A DNA stretch of 64,000 nt, taken from NCBI RefSeq assembly GCF_007655135.1, contig NC_045127.1, forward strand, positions 7,263,001-7,327,000, in the 5' to 3' direction. Below the pieces are notes generated by a model that worked only from the letters and a program-made list of their open reading frames with translations, searched no databases and was not told the DNA's origin. The first letter of the stretch is position 1. Every line of letters begins with the position of its first letter. The position numbers and the translations under genes were made by a program. The stretch comes from Punica granatum. Lineage: Eukaryota; Streptophyta; Magnoliopsida; Myrtales; Lythraceae. This document shows positions 48,301-60,674 of the stretch, in pieces.

Positions 48301-50044
48301 TACTTTAACACATACAATATTTTTAAAAATAAATAAATAGCAAGGCTGTCAGATATGGAAGAGAAGAAACACCTTTTCTCAATGAATATCATAAACTGAA
48401 GGGGGAAAAAACATTTGATCTCTTATCTTGTCTACTTTTTCACTTTTTCTCCGAATTTCGGAATGATGGTGGTCTCAATTGATGGGGGGCAGACTGTTCC
48501 ATAAAGCCGGGGAATTAATATCAGCACACCACCACCGCCCGCCATTATATGTAATTTTTGGGTTTTTTTTTTTTCAATATACACCTCGTAAGATATTCTT
48601 AACATATTAGTTAAAATTAATTCTTGCTCAAATATGAACTTCTCTTTTCCATGAAATGCTTATAGTAGATTTGGAGTACATTACACCTTACATGTAAAGT
48701 TTGTTCACTGATAGCGCAGTTTGCCAGTTAACGCCCTACTCGTCATCATTGGTTATTTTCGGATTAAAGGGAAGGAACAAGAGGGGGAAAAATATCTAGA
48801 TTAATGGGAAGAAGCCTTTTTTATGTAGCTAATTCCTTATTAATCAAAGAGGAGGGAAAAGTATCAATGTGACAAAAGTTGATTAATTAGTGAATAACTT
48901 TAATTTTGATTTGATTAGTATGGGAGGAAGAAGTTAAACAAAAGGGGCCAGCCGGGGGAGGCCTCGGCCGGAAGGTATTAGACTCTCTTCATTATTTCAT
49001 GCCACTTTCATCCTCCACTAAGGGTTTGAGTATACATCGCATATTATTGTCTCGTGGAATAATGTCTAAGGACACAATAATTTCTTAAATTTTTAATTAA
49101 TTTTTCGGGAGCTGAATTTATATTATGTATTATATTATACAAAGCTCCAACTTCATTTACTAAATTTTGGGTTGACAAAGCTTTATTAAAGAAAATAAAA
49201 AAAGAGATTAATCATAGTATATAAAGAGCAACCTAGGTGTAGGTAGCCGAACGGGCGATAACTACTCATGACAGAAGTATGTGTGTATCTATTTTTATAT
49301 ATAATCTATAGTACAATTTTTTGTTTAATGTACTTAAAAATTGTTTTTTAGTAAATTAAATACATGGATGGACCAGTCAAAAATATATGTTTTACTTAAT
49401 TAATGAGCAAAAGGACGGGGGGACTTTGTTTATTGGTGGGTGCTTAATGGGGACTCGATTGGGGGACATGACCATACGCATGGAGGGGAACCCCACCTTT
49501 CCTTCCTTCCCTTTCCCACTCGTGCGCCCAATCAATGGCGGCTTTACCCTCTCCCTCTCCCTCTCTCTCTCTCCCCCCAACCCCCTCTTCCCTCATTTAT
49601 CATCATGAATGGCATGCTGCCAAACCAGAGCCTTCTCTAGGTTGGCAAAGCATTTTCGAACACCCGAAATACATGAAAAGAGAAATTCTTAAACAATACT
49701 GTCTCAAAATAATATAGTAAAAGAAGTTAATGGCATTTTTGTAATTAGTAATGATTATGGTAATTTTCCATATATTGAGTTGATTCTTTCTCACGTCACA
49801 TGACGAGATAGAATCGCCGAAAAAATTCTCATGTGAAACAGTTGACAAACTGCTATGTAATTGAATCCTCCTCTAATGTAAGGACTGATAGCTCACTGAG
49901 ATACTTCGTGATCAACACAAGCTAATGCCTCAGCTAGACTCGATCTCAACTAATAAATAAGACTGGCTTGTAAATCTTTTTTTCTTGAAAAATAAAAAAG
50001 AAGAGATATCTTTGAAAGTGTGGTCAATTTTTTTTTTTGGTTTA

Positions 50045-50190
50045 CATCACTTGGTATTCAAAAGTTCTATGGGACTAGACTAATTCAAGTTTGAGCAAAA
50101 TCAGTCTACTAAAGGATGAAACTCTCCAAATCGTGGATATCTTGCTTATGAGAATAATTGTTGAACCACCTTAACTAATTCCCAAGGGTG
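50045..50190 (-). mobile_element. SINE family A, copy 6
   Basis: On the minus strand an A-box-like TTAGTTAAGGTGG is followed by GGAGAGTTTCATCCTTTAGT. Next come AGACTGATTTTGCTCAAACT and GAATTAGTCTAGTCCCATAG. The body aligns with copies 1-5, but the segment between head and body is shortened. Confidence 0.5.
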
Positions 50191-52147
50191 GAAAGTGTAA
50201 TCAAACTTAGCTACTTTCCCCCTCCCCCCTTCTATTCTTATAGAAAACGAAATTGGTTGATGCTTAAGTAATGTGCACTAAAGCGTGCTGATGAGTTTGA
50301 GACCTGACATAATATGTTCTGCCTTCATTTATCGCAATGTAGCCAGGATATCCATCTAATGTAATATTTCAAGATTTATGGAATTTTAGAGGCATTTGAC
50401 ATGGTCGCTAAGTCGATCAAAATAGTTCTCATTCCTCAAAAGGCGCTTCAACAAATAAATTATTTGTTAAAGTTTCTATACACAAGGAAAAAAGAGAGAG
50501 AGAGAGAGAAATAGCTTAATCACACCCTCACTATGGTTTGGTAATTAAGCAATTACTTAGGTATCACTGGGATCATGGTTAAGAGTTAATTGCAGTTGTC
50601 ACTACAATATTCTGTAATGGATCATTTGCAGCAACTTTTGGCTTAAGCGAAAGTTTGTTACGTGATTTAACAAAAAATGAGTCACTAAGGGTGACGTGGC
50701 GCGTGAGAACCATAATACGAGGAAATTTCGGGGAGTTTAGAAAGGTAAGTTGTTCAGATTTATCAAGTCTAATTAGTGACGAACTCACATTTTATACCTT
50801 CTCTACCAAATATAACCATATATTCTTTTTCTTCCATGAATATATAACCATATATTCAACCAAGGTCAATGAATTTCTCCCTAAAATTTAGGAAAGTTAC
50901 AGAAAGAATTACCAAAAGTGTGACTGTTCCCCGAAAACGTTTTGGAGGAAGCCGATAATTAATACACTGACATATTTGGATTTGAATACATCCAAGATAT
51001 CAGCGAAGGCTAATACGTATGACATAGATGTGGCATAGTTGGCAAATGATTATCGTTATGTGAACTTTTATCTGCATTGTAGTGAAATAAAAAATCTACT
51101 AATAGCACTTTGTGGTTAGACTAAGCTAACGTATGAGGGATTAGTATTAAATAATTATAAAATAATGAAATTTCGTGGCCTAGTTGAAATTTAAAAAGAA
51201 AATTAGACTGGTAAATTCTATAATGCAACATCAAATTATGTTTCATAGTGGAACGCCAATTTTTTCTAATTCTTTTAATATTAAAGATAATATTTTAGCC
51301 CATAGATCTTTCAATGACATTACAAATACATTCGATATAAAGTACAATAAAATTGAAGGGTCACTTACGTGTCGATAGCATGTCATTGACGTGTATATAA
51401 ATTAAAACCCGCTTACATGTCGACGACGTGTAGCTTACGCGTCCGGCTTATATTAGACCGATTTTATTTAAAAATCGAATTTTATGGTCCGATTCGATGA
51501 CGTGGCGATGATGGGTGACGTGGCAGAATATGATTGGTACATGTAGCGAGAAGATTCGAGAACAGTGGTATCGTATTATAAGCGAAAATTATGAAATGAA
51601 AATATAAACAATTAGAAATACCATGGTAAAATATATAAATAATGGACAGATGAAATCAAAAGTTAATAGGATCTAATGATGAAATTAATATTCTATCATG
51701 AAACATAAATTGGGATTTCATTGTAAAATCTACTAATATTTATATTGGTGAAACAAGGCGAAGTCCATACATATGAACTTATTTTATCGTATTTATATAT
51801 ACACTTCACTCGAGAAAATTGTTAATAAGACTACTTTCAGTGTGGGATATTGAAATCTAACGGAAGCACTTAGTGACTAAGGCAAGTGGCGTCAAATTGT
51901 GACGAGTCTCAATCAATGAGCTGAGAGCACTCTGTAATTTTACCAAATTAATTATTTAAAATAAAAAGAACATATTATTATGATCAAAATTGCGTAGCTT
52001 TTTATATTCTTGACTTACCGAAAAATATTTAGTAATTTTTCCCGATAAAGAGGTTGACATAATAGGCTTGTCCTAATATGGTCCTATCCTTGCTTACCCT
52101 TTATCTCTCCTTCATTCCCCCCCAACACGCAGTTAAGCTCTACTTCT

Positions 52148-52155
52148 TATTTATA
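52148..52155 (+). promoter_or_regulatory. Probable TATA box of WAT1
   Basis: TATTTATA lies 107 bases upstream of the start codon, followed by a pyrimidine-rich leader. Position and composition fit a plant TATA promoter. Confidence 0.55.
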
Positions 52156-52261
52156 CCCCCACTCCCCCGAGCCCTAGCTCTCCATCACTTTCTCACCATC
52201 CCTCCTCACCTTTCTCCTCTGTCTCTGCTTTCTCTCTCGGTCCATCCATTAGTATCAAGAG

Positions 52262-54964
52262 ATGGCTGATTCGGGTCCAAGGTCGAGAATGTGGTGCTCA
52301 GTACCGGAGCGGGTGCAGCTGCACGTGGCCATGCTGGCCCTGCAGTTCGGGTACGCGGGGTTCCATGTCGTGTCACGGGCTGCCCTCAACATGGGCATGA
52401 GCAAGATCGTGTTCATCGTCTACCGCAATATCATCGCCTTCCTCCTCCTCCTCCCCTTCGCTTATTTCCTCGAAAAGTAGGACCTCCGTAATCCTACGTC
52501 TTCATTCTTATACATTCGTTCTACGTACCGTCCATTATATACTGAATTATAATTTTTCTTATGATTGATCCATCCCTTTTGTGCAGGAAGGAGAGGCCGC
52601 CGATCAACCTGAATTTTATAGTCCAGTTCTTCCTGCTGGCCCTTGTTGGGTAAATTAATAAACAAATACATATGTTTTGCATAAAGCTATATATGATTAG
52701 TCAATATTATTTTCTATGTGCCAAAAAAAATGAAAAATCTTTTTTTTTTTGGACAGGATAACGGCAAATCAGGGATTCTACATTTTGGGACTGGACAATA
52801 CGTCGCCCACCTTCGCGTCGGCAATCCAAAACTCCGTCCCGGCAATTACCTTCCTCATGGCGGCAATCCTCAGGTCATACAGGAATTATATTCCAAACGT
52901 TCTGAAAGAATTTCCCAAAAAAAAAAACTTTTAAATGATGGTTAAATGTGTGAATTATTATATATACGGGTGATGTGATAATTATAACCTTGTTAAACGC
53001 TTTCTGAAAACTAATATGTGAATTTCTGATCTGAACGTCATGACATATATATAGTTCAGACTTACTTAAGTGAGCTTCTGACACCATTTTATTTGGTTTC
53101 ATTCTATACGTCTCAGATATGGGTCACGCTAGATGAATTTGTAAAATCTATTTCCACCCAAATTTTTTTACAAAACCTATACCTGAAATTTGAGTAGAGA
53201 TGATTTAAAATTTATGAAAAAGTGTCATCTATGTGGGATGTTGTCATTTATATAGAGAGAAAAAAAAAAGATGAATAACTTTATTTATTTAATTTTTTCA
53301 GTTAATAATTATATACGTAAACATAAGTATATCCCGTGAAACCATTTAATAGAAGTTCATTAGCTTTATCAATGTAAGTATGAGATTCTTAATTTAAGGA
53401 AAAGGGGACCAATAATTGGAACTGGCTAACGTAGTCAATTCTATGATTTTCAGAATAGAGCAAGTCCGGCTGAACCGGAAAGACGGAATAGCAAAGGTGG
53501 TGGGGACGATCCTTTGCGTGGCGGGTGCCTCAGTGATCACCCTCTACAAGGGCCCCACCATCTATAGCCCTGCACCGCCCCTGCACCGACCGATCAACCA
53601 TCTGATCCTGGCCAGTCTTGGGGATGCGAAGGGCAAGAACTGGACCCTAGGCTGCATTTACCTAATTGGCCACTGCCTTTCATGGTCCGGATGGCTCGTC
53701 CTCCAGGCCCCCATCCTCAAGAAGTACCCAGCTCGGCTGTCTGTCACTTCATACACCTGCTTCTTCGGGCTGATCCAGTTCTTGATCATTGCCGCCTTCG
53801 TCGAGAGGGTCCCCGAGGCTTGGCACGTTCGCACAGGCGCTGAAGTCTTCAGCGTCTTCTATGCGGTCAGTTGACGTATTCTATACATTAACTAAAATTA
53901 ATTTTAGCCACCAGACGAATGAAAATGATGTACTTATGATGCATTCTGATAAATTCCTTTCATTCCAAAACGGGATAATTCAGGGAGTGGTGGCCTCCGG
54001 AATCGCATTTGCAGTTCAGATATGGTGCATTGCCAAAGGGGGCCCGGTGTTCGTCGCAGTCTACCAACCCGTCCAGACACTCGTGGTCGCTATCATGGCC
54101 TCCATTGCCCTGGGAGAGGAGTTCTACTTGGGCGGGTGCGTATCATACACATGCTCTTGTTCTTGTTCTGTTCTCTTGCTTGGTTCTACCGTCGGCCTCA
54201 TAACTCACTCATCGACCATTTCCTGTCTAACTTACTCGAATCAATCATGGCCCCTCTTGAGGCCTCACATGTGCCATATACACTAGTATTTGCCTAACAT
54301 ATATATGGGTCTACAATGTCCGGTCTTGTCCAAGTTAATCGGGAACAGTGCATTTGTTATGGCGGAAATTTTGAACCCAACAATCCGTGGTCATCTACAT
54401 GTCATGTGGTTCCGTTCAATCCCAATAGTTTTAATCCCGGACCTATTGAGGTTGTTTGACACTTAATTGCTTGGGTCATAATGTATGATCCTATATTGAT
54501 GTTTCATTAGTTTCTTGGGTCATAATGTATGATCCTATATTGATGTTTCATCTAATTGAGACCGAACGTGTCCAAAGGAATGCCTCCAATTTCAAAGGGG
54601 CTTGTCTAGTTACAAGCCAAAAGCCTAACAGGACACTGTCACGAGCATTGGTGGGGTTGATATTTGTTGACCATTGAAATTTGATCCCCCCAACCTCAAC
54701 TGATTAAAGCCTCGCTATTAATTTCAATGAACAAGAAATTCTAATGTGAATTTTCGTGGCACGACATACAGGATCATCGGGGCTGTGCTGATCGTTGGGG
54801 GATTGTACTTCGTCCTCTGGGGCAAGAGCGAGGAAGCCAAGTTCGCTAAGCTGCAGAAGGTTGCAGTCCAGTCTGCTCCGGACCATGGTGTGGCTACACA
54901 CTCCTCGAAGACGGTATCGTCCCTCGCTCAGCCTCTCCTCCCTCCATCGTCGGAGAGTGTTTGA
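52262..54964 (+). CDS. WAT1: WAT1 (Walls Are Thin 1) vacuolar auxin transporter, EamA/nodulin MtN21 family, complete, 6 exons
   Basis: Tonoplast transporter of the drug/metabolite superfamily. Arabidopsis WAT1 exports auxin from the vacuole and is needed for fibre secondary-wall formation. Exons 52262-52476, 52587-52649, 52757-52873, 53454-53865, 53984-54135, 54772-54964; 383 aa, the family length. EamA domain 1 spans about 20-150 (VAMLALQFGYAGFHVVSRAA, ANQGFYILGLDNTSPTFASA, NSVPAITFLMAAILRIEQVR). EamA domain 2 spans about 190-345 (NWTLGCIYLIGHCLSWSGWL, YPARLSVTSYTCFFGLIQFL, VVASGIAFAVQIWCI, AVYQPVQTLVVAIMASIALG, then EEFYLGGIIGAV). About ten hydrophobic helices are visible. The near-identity of these segments to Arabidopsis WAT1 as remembered makes this the orthologue, not a distant UMAMIT. 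The stop is 717 bases from the stop of the convergent NPF gene. Confidence 0.96.
54470..54551. repeat. Recent 44-bp tandem duplication in WAT1 last intron
   Basis: The unit starting CTTGGGTCATAATGTATGAT is repeated after 44 bases. The first 38 bases of both copies are identical and the copies differ only at the edges. Perfect identity in an intron implies a recent event. It lies in the 636-bp intron 54136-54771. Confidence 0.9.
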
Positions 54965-55681
54965 GCGGCAAAGGCCCAACTTTTGACCGAGGCGGAGGTG
55001 AAAGAAGGGAGAAAGGTCGATTGCATCTGTCCTTCACCAGTTATCCGAAGAAGAAGAAGGCTTTAGCTAGCTTGTTGGGTGTGGATGTGATTTCTTTTTT
55101 TTTTACTTTTATGGCCTTTTTGAATTAAAGGGGGGGCAAAAAGAAGGAATTCAGTGTCTTTTTTACTTAGCAAAGGATCTGGAAAGGAAAGATTTTGAGG
55201 GGGATGAATATGATGATAGTCACCTATGTGGACCATGCATGATGCTTGGAAAGGTTATATATATATTTATCCCTATATTTGCTTTTTCTTCATTCTTAAT
55301 TAATTAATCAATTAATTTATTTATAGTTCTTGGGAGAAGATATAAAATAATTAATGATTAAGATCTCACTATGTCGGAGACATTTATCTATGAACCTACT
55401 TTTTATACAGACAGATTAATTGGTAAAAAGCAGGCTAAAAAATCACAAACCAAAAAAAAAAAAATTTAAAAAAAATTTATCCCATAATCACTATTTATAA
55501 GGTCCATTTTTCATTAAAAAAAATTGCTAACTCTAGTAAACAACATATATTGTTATCTCTAGTAATCAACATTCGATGTGCTCAAATTTTCCATTAAATG
55601 GATTTTCAAATCCAATTACACACTCCAACATATTAAAATGTCAAAAAAAAAGAAGATACAAATAATAAATAATAAGGTCCC
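54965..55681. other. Convergent 3' intergenic region (WAT1 / NPF)
   Basis: This 717-base spacer between two convergent stop codons must hold both 3' UTRs. It is AT-rich with A/T homopolymers and has no open frame of note. Overlapping 3' ends are possible. Confidence 0.8.
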
Positions 55682-58038
55682 CTAATTACCATTCTGAACC
55701 CTTCCTTGGCTGCCCATTTCGACCAAACTCTCATCCGTTACGCCCGCGCCTGCTGCACTTTTGCCCTTGTACCTGCACGCAATCCATAGGTAAACAAAGA
55801 AATTGGCCGCGCTGATGCCGGTAAGGACCCAGTAATAGTAGTCGAGTCGACTGCTGTTAAGATCGTTCCTTAGCCAGCCCTTTTGCTCCCCTCCTGTCGT
55901 GCCTCCCACGATTTTGATCAATGCAGTGTTGAGCCAGCTCCCGATCCCAAACTCGCAAAGGAACATTGCGCTGCTGATGCTCCGGGTCCCGTCAGTCGCC
56001 TCGTCATAAAAGAACTCCAGCTGCCCGACGTATGTGAACACTTCAGCCATGCCCATTAGGAAAATCTGGGGAAACAGCCAGAACACGCTTACGGCCCTCG
56101 GGTTTGGATCGTTTCGCCGGTTTCTCTCCACTAGGGCCCCCGAGGCCATAGCAATGACGGAGATTATGAGGCCGAGGCCCATCCTCTGGAGGGATGAAAT
56201 ACCCCGGCGGTGGCCCGTGCGCCAGCGGAGGAACGGGACGATCCATTTCTCATAGATTGGGACAAGCACGAGGGCGTTTATGGCGCCGAAGACGGGCACG
56301 GACCCGGCAGGGATTTTGAAGTGGGGGCCGATGCTCCGGTCCATGATCGCGGCTTGGCTCACGAAGAAGGTGGAGTTCTGGGAGAAGGAGATGGCAAGGG
56401 CTATTGTGGAGGCCCAAATTGGGAGGACTCTTATGAAGGATTTAAGCTCTTCCACTTGTGTCACTGTGCATAGTCTCCATGGGCTTCCTGTGTTCGCGTT
56501 CTCCGGATCCGTTAGAGCGGCCGCTTTGTCGAGAAACCTGAAACGAAGAAGCCCGGGTTTAGAAGACGGTCCGTCTGCAATTCTAATTAGAGTCAAAGCC
56601 ACGTTATTCACGATCGACATTCGGAATTCAAGATACACACAATAGGAAAAGCTTACTTTGATGTTCAACTGACCTGTATTGCTTTGTGTGGGCGAGCTTC
56701 CGAGCTCCCTTAATGCTAGACTCCCGGGTCCGGACCTCATAGAGCACTGTCCCGTTCCCAACCTTGACCCCTCCGAAGTGGTTCCTCGTTGCCGCCACGA
56801 TTACCTGAAAGAACCTCGTAAACGGGCTTCCCATGGGCTTCTGGTACCGGTAGTACCGGGCCCCAGCAATTAAGATCACTACGGAGAACATCATAGTTGC
56901 GGTAGGGACCGCGAAGCCCCAGACCCAGCCTTTCTCGTCCTGGAGGTAGACGAGGACAGTGATGCCGAAGAGGGCCCCCATGTTGATGGCGAAGAAGAAC
57001 CAGTTGAAGAAGGCGTACTTGTTGTGCGCCTCTCGGGGGTCGGACTCGTCGAACTGGTCCGCTCCAAAGGAGGAGACGCAGGGCTTTATGCCGCCTGTCC
57101 CAAGGGCTATCAGGGCGAGAGCGGCGTAGAGGAAGGCTGTCTGACCGGAAGTTGCTTTGGGGCACGGCCTGGCCGTGCAGGGTGCAGGGCGGAGGCCGTC
57201 GATGGAGGCCGAGAGTGTGAGCAGCACCATCCCCTGATGAGAGGTATACATTTATAGCAATCAATCACTGTTCTAATTGTGTAAACTAATCATAGCCAAC
57301 GAGATTATCAATACCACAGCGTAGATGCAAGAGAATGAGATTATGGTCCTGAAGCGGCCCAAGTAGGAGTCGGCCAAGAATGCGCCGAGCAAGGTGAGAA
57401 TGTAGGCCGCCCCAATCCAGTCCGAGACGTGAGTCACTGCTGTCGGGAGGGACTGCCTCATCTCTATCACCAAGTACGCCACCATGTTCACCGCTATGGC
57501 GAAAAATGCCAGCCTCTCCGCCACTTCGTTCACTGTCAAGGTAATAATAAAAATCAAATCGTGGATCGATTGGCATTCTCCGGCGCCTTAGCGAAGAGTT
57601 CATTCTTTATCCAATGCACACCAAGAGCACAGCTTAATCTAACAAATGAAGCCAAAGTGACTGAAATATCAAGCTACGGACCTATGATAAACGGAGACGC
57701 CTTCCATCCTCCAGTTGTCTGCTTGTCAGCGATCCTCCCCCAGATATCGATACATCCGTTGGTCACCAAATTCGACGGGACAGCCCCGCATTCCTGAAAA
57801 CAATATTCATTTGATGAGAAAGATTATCGTCTAATCTAACCTATAAGATCATCACATTACTGCTGACTCAAAAAGCTTTATAAAATATACGCCACACGAG
57901 GATTAAGAGTTTCATACAGCTCCAAGATCAGTTGAGAGATGTATTCATTCACTTCACCTTATGTTCGTATTTCTGCCCGGGTTGGTTCGCCGTTGTCATC
58001 GAGGACTGGACGGGGAAAATCACGGATGGTTCGTCCAT
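55682..58038 (-). CDS. NRT1/PTR family (NPF, POT superfamily) proton-coupled transporter, complete, 5 exons
   Basis: Membrane symporter of the MFS. NPF members carry nitrate, peptides, hormones or other metabolites, and the substrate cannot be read from sequence. Exons on the minus strand: 57958-58038, 57682-57793, 57315-57532, 56674-57233, 55682-56537; 608 aa, typical length, phases consistent. TM1 region GGWKASPFIIVNEVAERLAF contains the proton-coupling ExxER motif (EVAER). Then DWIGAAYILTLLGAFLADSY and LGRFRTIISFSCIYA, the PTR signature-like LGTGGIKPCVSSFGADQFDE, and NKYAFFNWFFFAINMGALFG. The C-terminal half has FLDKAAALTD, WRLCTVTQVEELKSFIRVLP, GMAEVFTYVGQLEFFYDEAT and YYYWVLTGISAANFFVYLWI. 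The first exon is short and hydrophilic. A (CT)n leader lies at 58053-58077. The subfamily (NPF1-8) was not settled. Confidence 0.93.
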
Positions 58039-58942
58039 TCTACTCCCTAATGAACTCTCTCTCTCTCTCTCTCTCTCAGTTGCGCTGAGTTAGGCCTCAA
58101 AGAGCCTGGAGCTCTTTGTGTTTTTGGGTGAATGATTGAAATTCAATTGGAAGCATTTCCTCTGCAGAGGTTACAGCGTAACTGACAATGCCACCAGCCA
58201 GCGGCATTCCTAACATTAAATAGGAATTTCGTCTTACCTAGGAGGGATGGAAATGTATTTCCTAGTGACGCGCTTTCACAGCGAGGGGGGGGGAGGGGGG
58301 AAGGAGGAAATAATGAAAGAATTAATTATTTCCTTGCATTTTCCCCATATAATTATGGAATACTTTTGGATAATTCTCTTTCGATAAAAGATATTAGTAA
58401 ACTTAACGGGAAACCTGAAGAAAAATAAGTTAATTGGTACGAAAAGCCACACGATAAGAACTAAACTCGAACTCTCTTCATTCTAGGTTAACAGTTAGTG
58501 CTTCTTCACTGAATCCATATCATCCTTCTTTTTACCTAAAGGACCACAATCTCTTTTCTTTTTCGATAATTTTCTAGAATTGAATATATAATTATAGGTA
58601 TCAAAGAGGATGTGATGCACGCTTTTATTTGGTATCAAAAGGTTCTATATTCAATACTCATTGTGGATTATTTATGCCCATTTATTAACTATTAAAATTT
58701 TTATTTTATTGTATTAAATTCGTGTACATCCTTGTAAATATATATATATATATATATGCTTACGAAATATTATAGGCTTGATCCCGTCGTTGGGGGTGTT
58801 GACTCGAGAGGTGCTGCAAATCAATGTGTTTAGTGTGATAAATGAATTAAGGACTCATCACGTGACATGTTTTAGCAATTCACTATTTTTTTATAAATCA
58901 TATCAGTGCCTGTCCAGAGTCCAAAGTCCAATAGTTCAGCTA

Positions 58943-58964
58943 TGATCATTATGGCCACAACTGA
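58943..58964. repeat. Left copy of 22-bp target-site duplication
   Basis: TGATCATTATGGCCACAACT plus GA. The same 22 bases with one change (T to C at position 7) recur at 59390-59411, exactly bounding the LINE fragment. Confidence 0.85.
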
Positions 58965-59389
58965 ATTTTTTTTTTTAAGGTAAAAGAGGGGCCAAAGTCC
59001 AAATGCATTAAAATAAAATGAGCCTAAGCAATACGAAGACGGGGTATAGCCCCTAAAAATGTCACCAAACAAAAGAAGATTAAGACCTCGAGGGCAGCTA
59101 GTAAGTCTATGAATTGCAAGAGAAAGCGTAATCGCATAATTCGCTAGCCAATCGGCATACATATTCCACTCCTAATATATATGCTCCGTCACAATCATCC
59201 AGTCTCTGTGGCACAAAGACCTAATGTCATTAATCAGCGCCTCATTGCCACCTACCTGATCACGATTGGAACCTAGGAGATGACAGACGACCTCCGAGTC
59301 CACCTCAAGTATTATCTTCGTGATTTCCAAATCCCAGGTCAATTCAAGACCTATTTTAAACGCCCATAACTCTTCGGACGTAGACGTCG
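58965..59389 (-). pseudogene. 5'-truncated LINE (non-LTR retrotransposon) insertion, RNase H end with poly(A)
   Basis: The minus-strand frame encodes the RNase H-like (RVT_3) C-terminal end of a plant LINE ORF2: TTSTSEELWAFKIGLELTWD, KIILEVDSEVVCHLLGS and NDIRSLCHRDWMIVTEHIY. An in-frame TAG just before 59170 interrupts it, and the same frame resumes as YADWLANYAITLSLAIH and GLNLLLFGDIFRGYTPS. The 3' end is an A12-type tail (T-run 58966-58976 on the plus strand). Together with the flanking 22-bp duplication this is a classic target-primed insertion, truncated inside RNase H, so it was dead on arrival. The internal stop and one TSD mismatch suggest moderate age. Confidence 0.85.
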
Positions 59390-59411
59390 TGATCACTATG
59401 GCCACAACTGA
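59390..59411. repeat. Right copy of 22-bp target-site duplication
   Basis: It matches 58943-58964 at 21 of 22 bases and lies immediately beyond the truncated 5' end of the LINE fragment. Confidence 0.85.
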
Positions 59412-60015
59412 CTTTTCCGTGGACGATCGATCGCAATCTTTTCACTCAAATGGAAAAGATGCTAGAATGGGGCCACATATATGGGATTAATCTCTCGCAT
59501 ACATGTAGAACTCCATATAACATATCTAAATGTATAAAAATGGACTAATTAATTTATTTGTTAATTTATTTATTAATTTCTCAAAAAAAACTCCAAAAAA
59601 TTACTTATTCCTATCCTATCGTATTTCTTTTAAAATAAAATTATGAGATATTACTCTCATAATTTTAGAGATGAAATTACTCCTTTTTTTTCCAACAAGA
59701 GCGCTTCCGGATTTAGATTTGTATTCTCTTCAACCAGCTAGCTTAGTTATTGGTCCGTCCTATCGTTTTTGACTTCTTGTATTTCCCTATTTTGGTGTCT
59801 TTTTTTTCCATTTCGTTTCCAAATGTTTTATGACTGATGGATGGTTGGGTGCCGGCAATCAGTGCCATGAATATCATATGTATACATACTTACTGCACAA
59901 CATCTAAAAATATATCACACTAATATTATATATATATATATATATATTGAGCATTCAATTCGATTGGGTCTAGTGGCAAAATTCAGTTGCACACACAGAA
60001 GGCAGCCTGAAATAG

Positions 60016-60672
60016 TGTTGGGTATTCCTCCAATTTGGAGGAAGTTGGGCTCAAATTGTATTGGACTTTTATCGGGCTTTAATAGGCCCAAGAACCCACT
60101 TTTGTTAGGGTTAATTTTCAGCTAAATTAGCTGGGTAAGAGGCGGCAGAATTGAGACAGCAGAATAGTACAGAGAAGCAGTAGAATACAGAGAACAGAGA
60201 GCTGTTTTTCTGTGCGACCAGAGCTAGATCAACCCTCGATCGGGACGTCAAACGAACTCCGATTGGGACGAAATTTTGACAGCAGCTTCATAACACGTGG
60301 GGCTAAGTTCTGAACGGTCAGAATTCCTATTAGAGCTATGTAGGTGCTGTTTCAGCTGACTTTGTGAACCACTCGGTGTGGGTGACGAATTTAGTGTTTG
60401 GGTGATCTAAGAGAGTGTTTCTCTTGAGTTTGGTGATCCAAGGGTTTACCCTTGATGAAAGACATTGTATAACCTTCATTTATAGTGGATCGTTGATTCG
60501 GAGTTGGTCCCGTGGTTTTTCTCCACATCGGGGTTTTCCACGTAAAATTATTGGTGTTCTTTTACTTTACTGCTTGTTGGTTGATTTGATTAGTTCCTAT
60601 CTCGATTACACTAGTAGGGGAGGAAGATTAATCGCTGCGTTATTGTTTGGTTGAGTACATCCCTTCCCAACA
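60016..60672 (+). repeat. 5' LTR of the copia element, 657 bp
   Basis: It begins TGTTGGG and ends CCCAACA, a 7-bp perfect terminal inverted repeat with canonical TG...CA ends, directly before the primer-binding site. The interior includes GGCTTTAATAGGCCCAAG and a late TGTATAACC. The transcription start was not placed. Confidence 0.92.
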
Positions 60673-60674
60673 AG

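Larger units (their letters stand above)
41389..52261. other. Gene-free 10.9-kb block between TFIIF beta and WAT1
   Basis: No protein gene recognised. Contents: a 54-bp tandem duplication (41709-41816), foldback element 3 (42491-43275), a (GAA)n run (45011-45033), a SINE-family-B copy (45215-45370), a CT-rich stretch at 49540-49600, and a SINE-family-A copy (50045-50190). AT-rich unique sequence fills the rest. The last 120 bases before 52262 hold the WAT1 core promoter and leader. Confidence 0.7.
58039..60015. other. Intergenic: NPF 5' side to copia LTR
   Basis: It contains the NPF leader with a (CT)n run (about 58053-58077), a SINE-like fragment near 58600-58740, a (TA)n run at 58738-58758, the truncated LINE insertion with its target duplication (58943-59411), and a (TA)n run at 59928-59947. 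No gene recognised. Confidence 0.7.
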
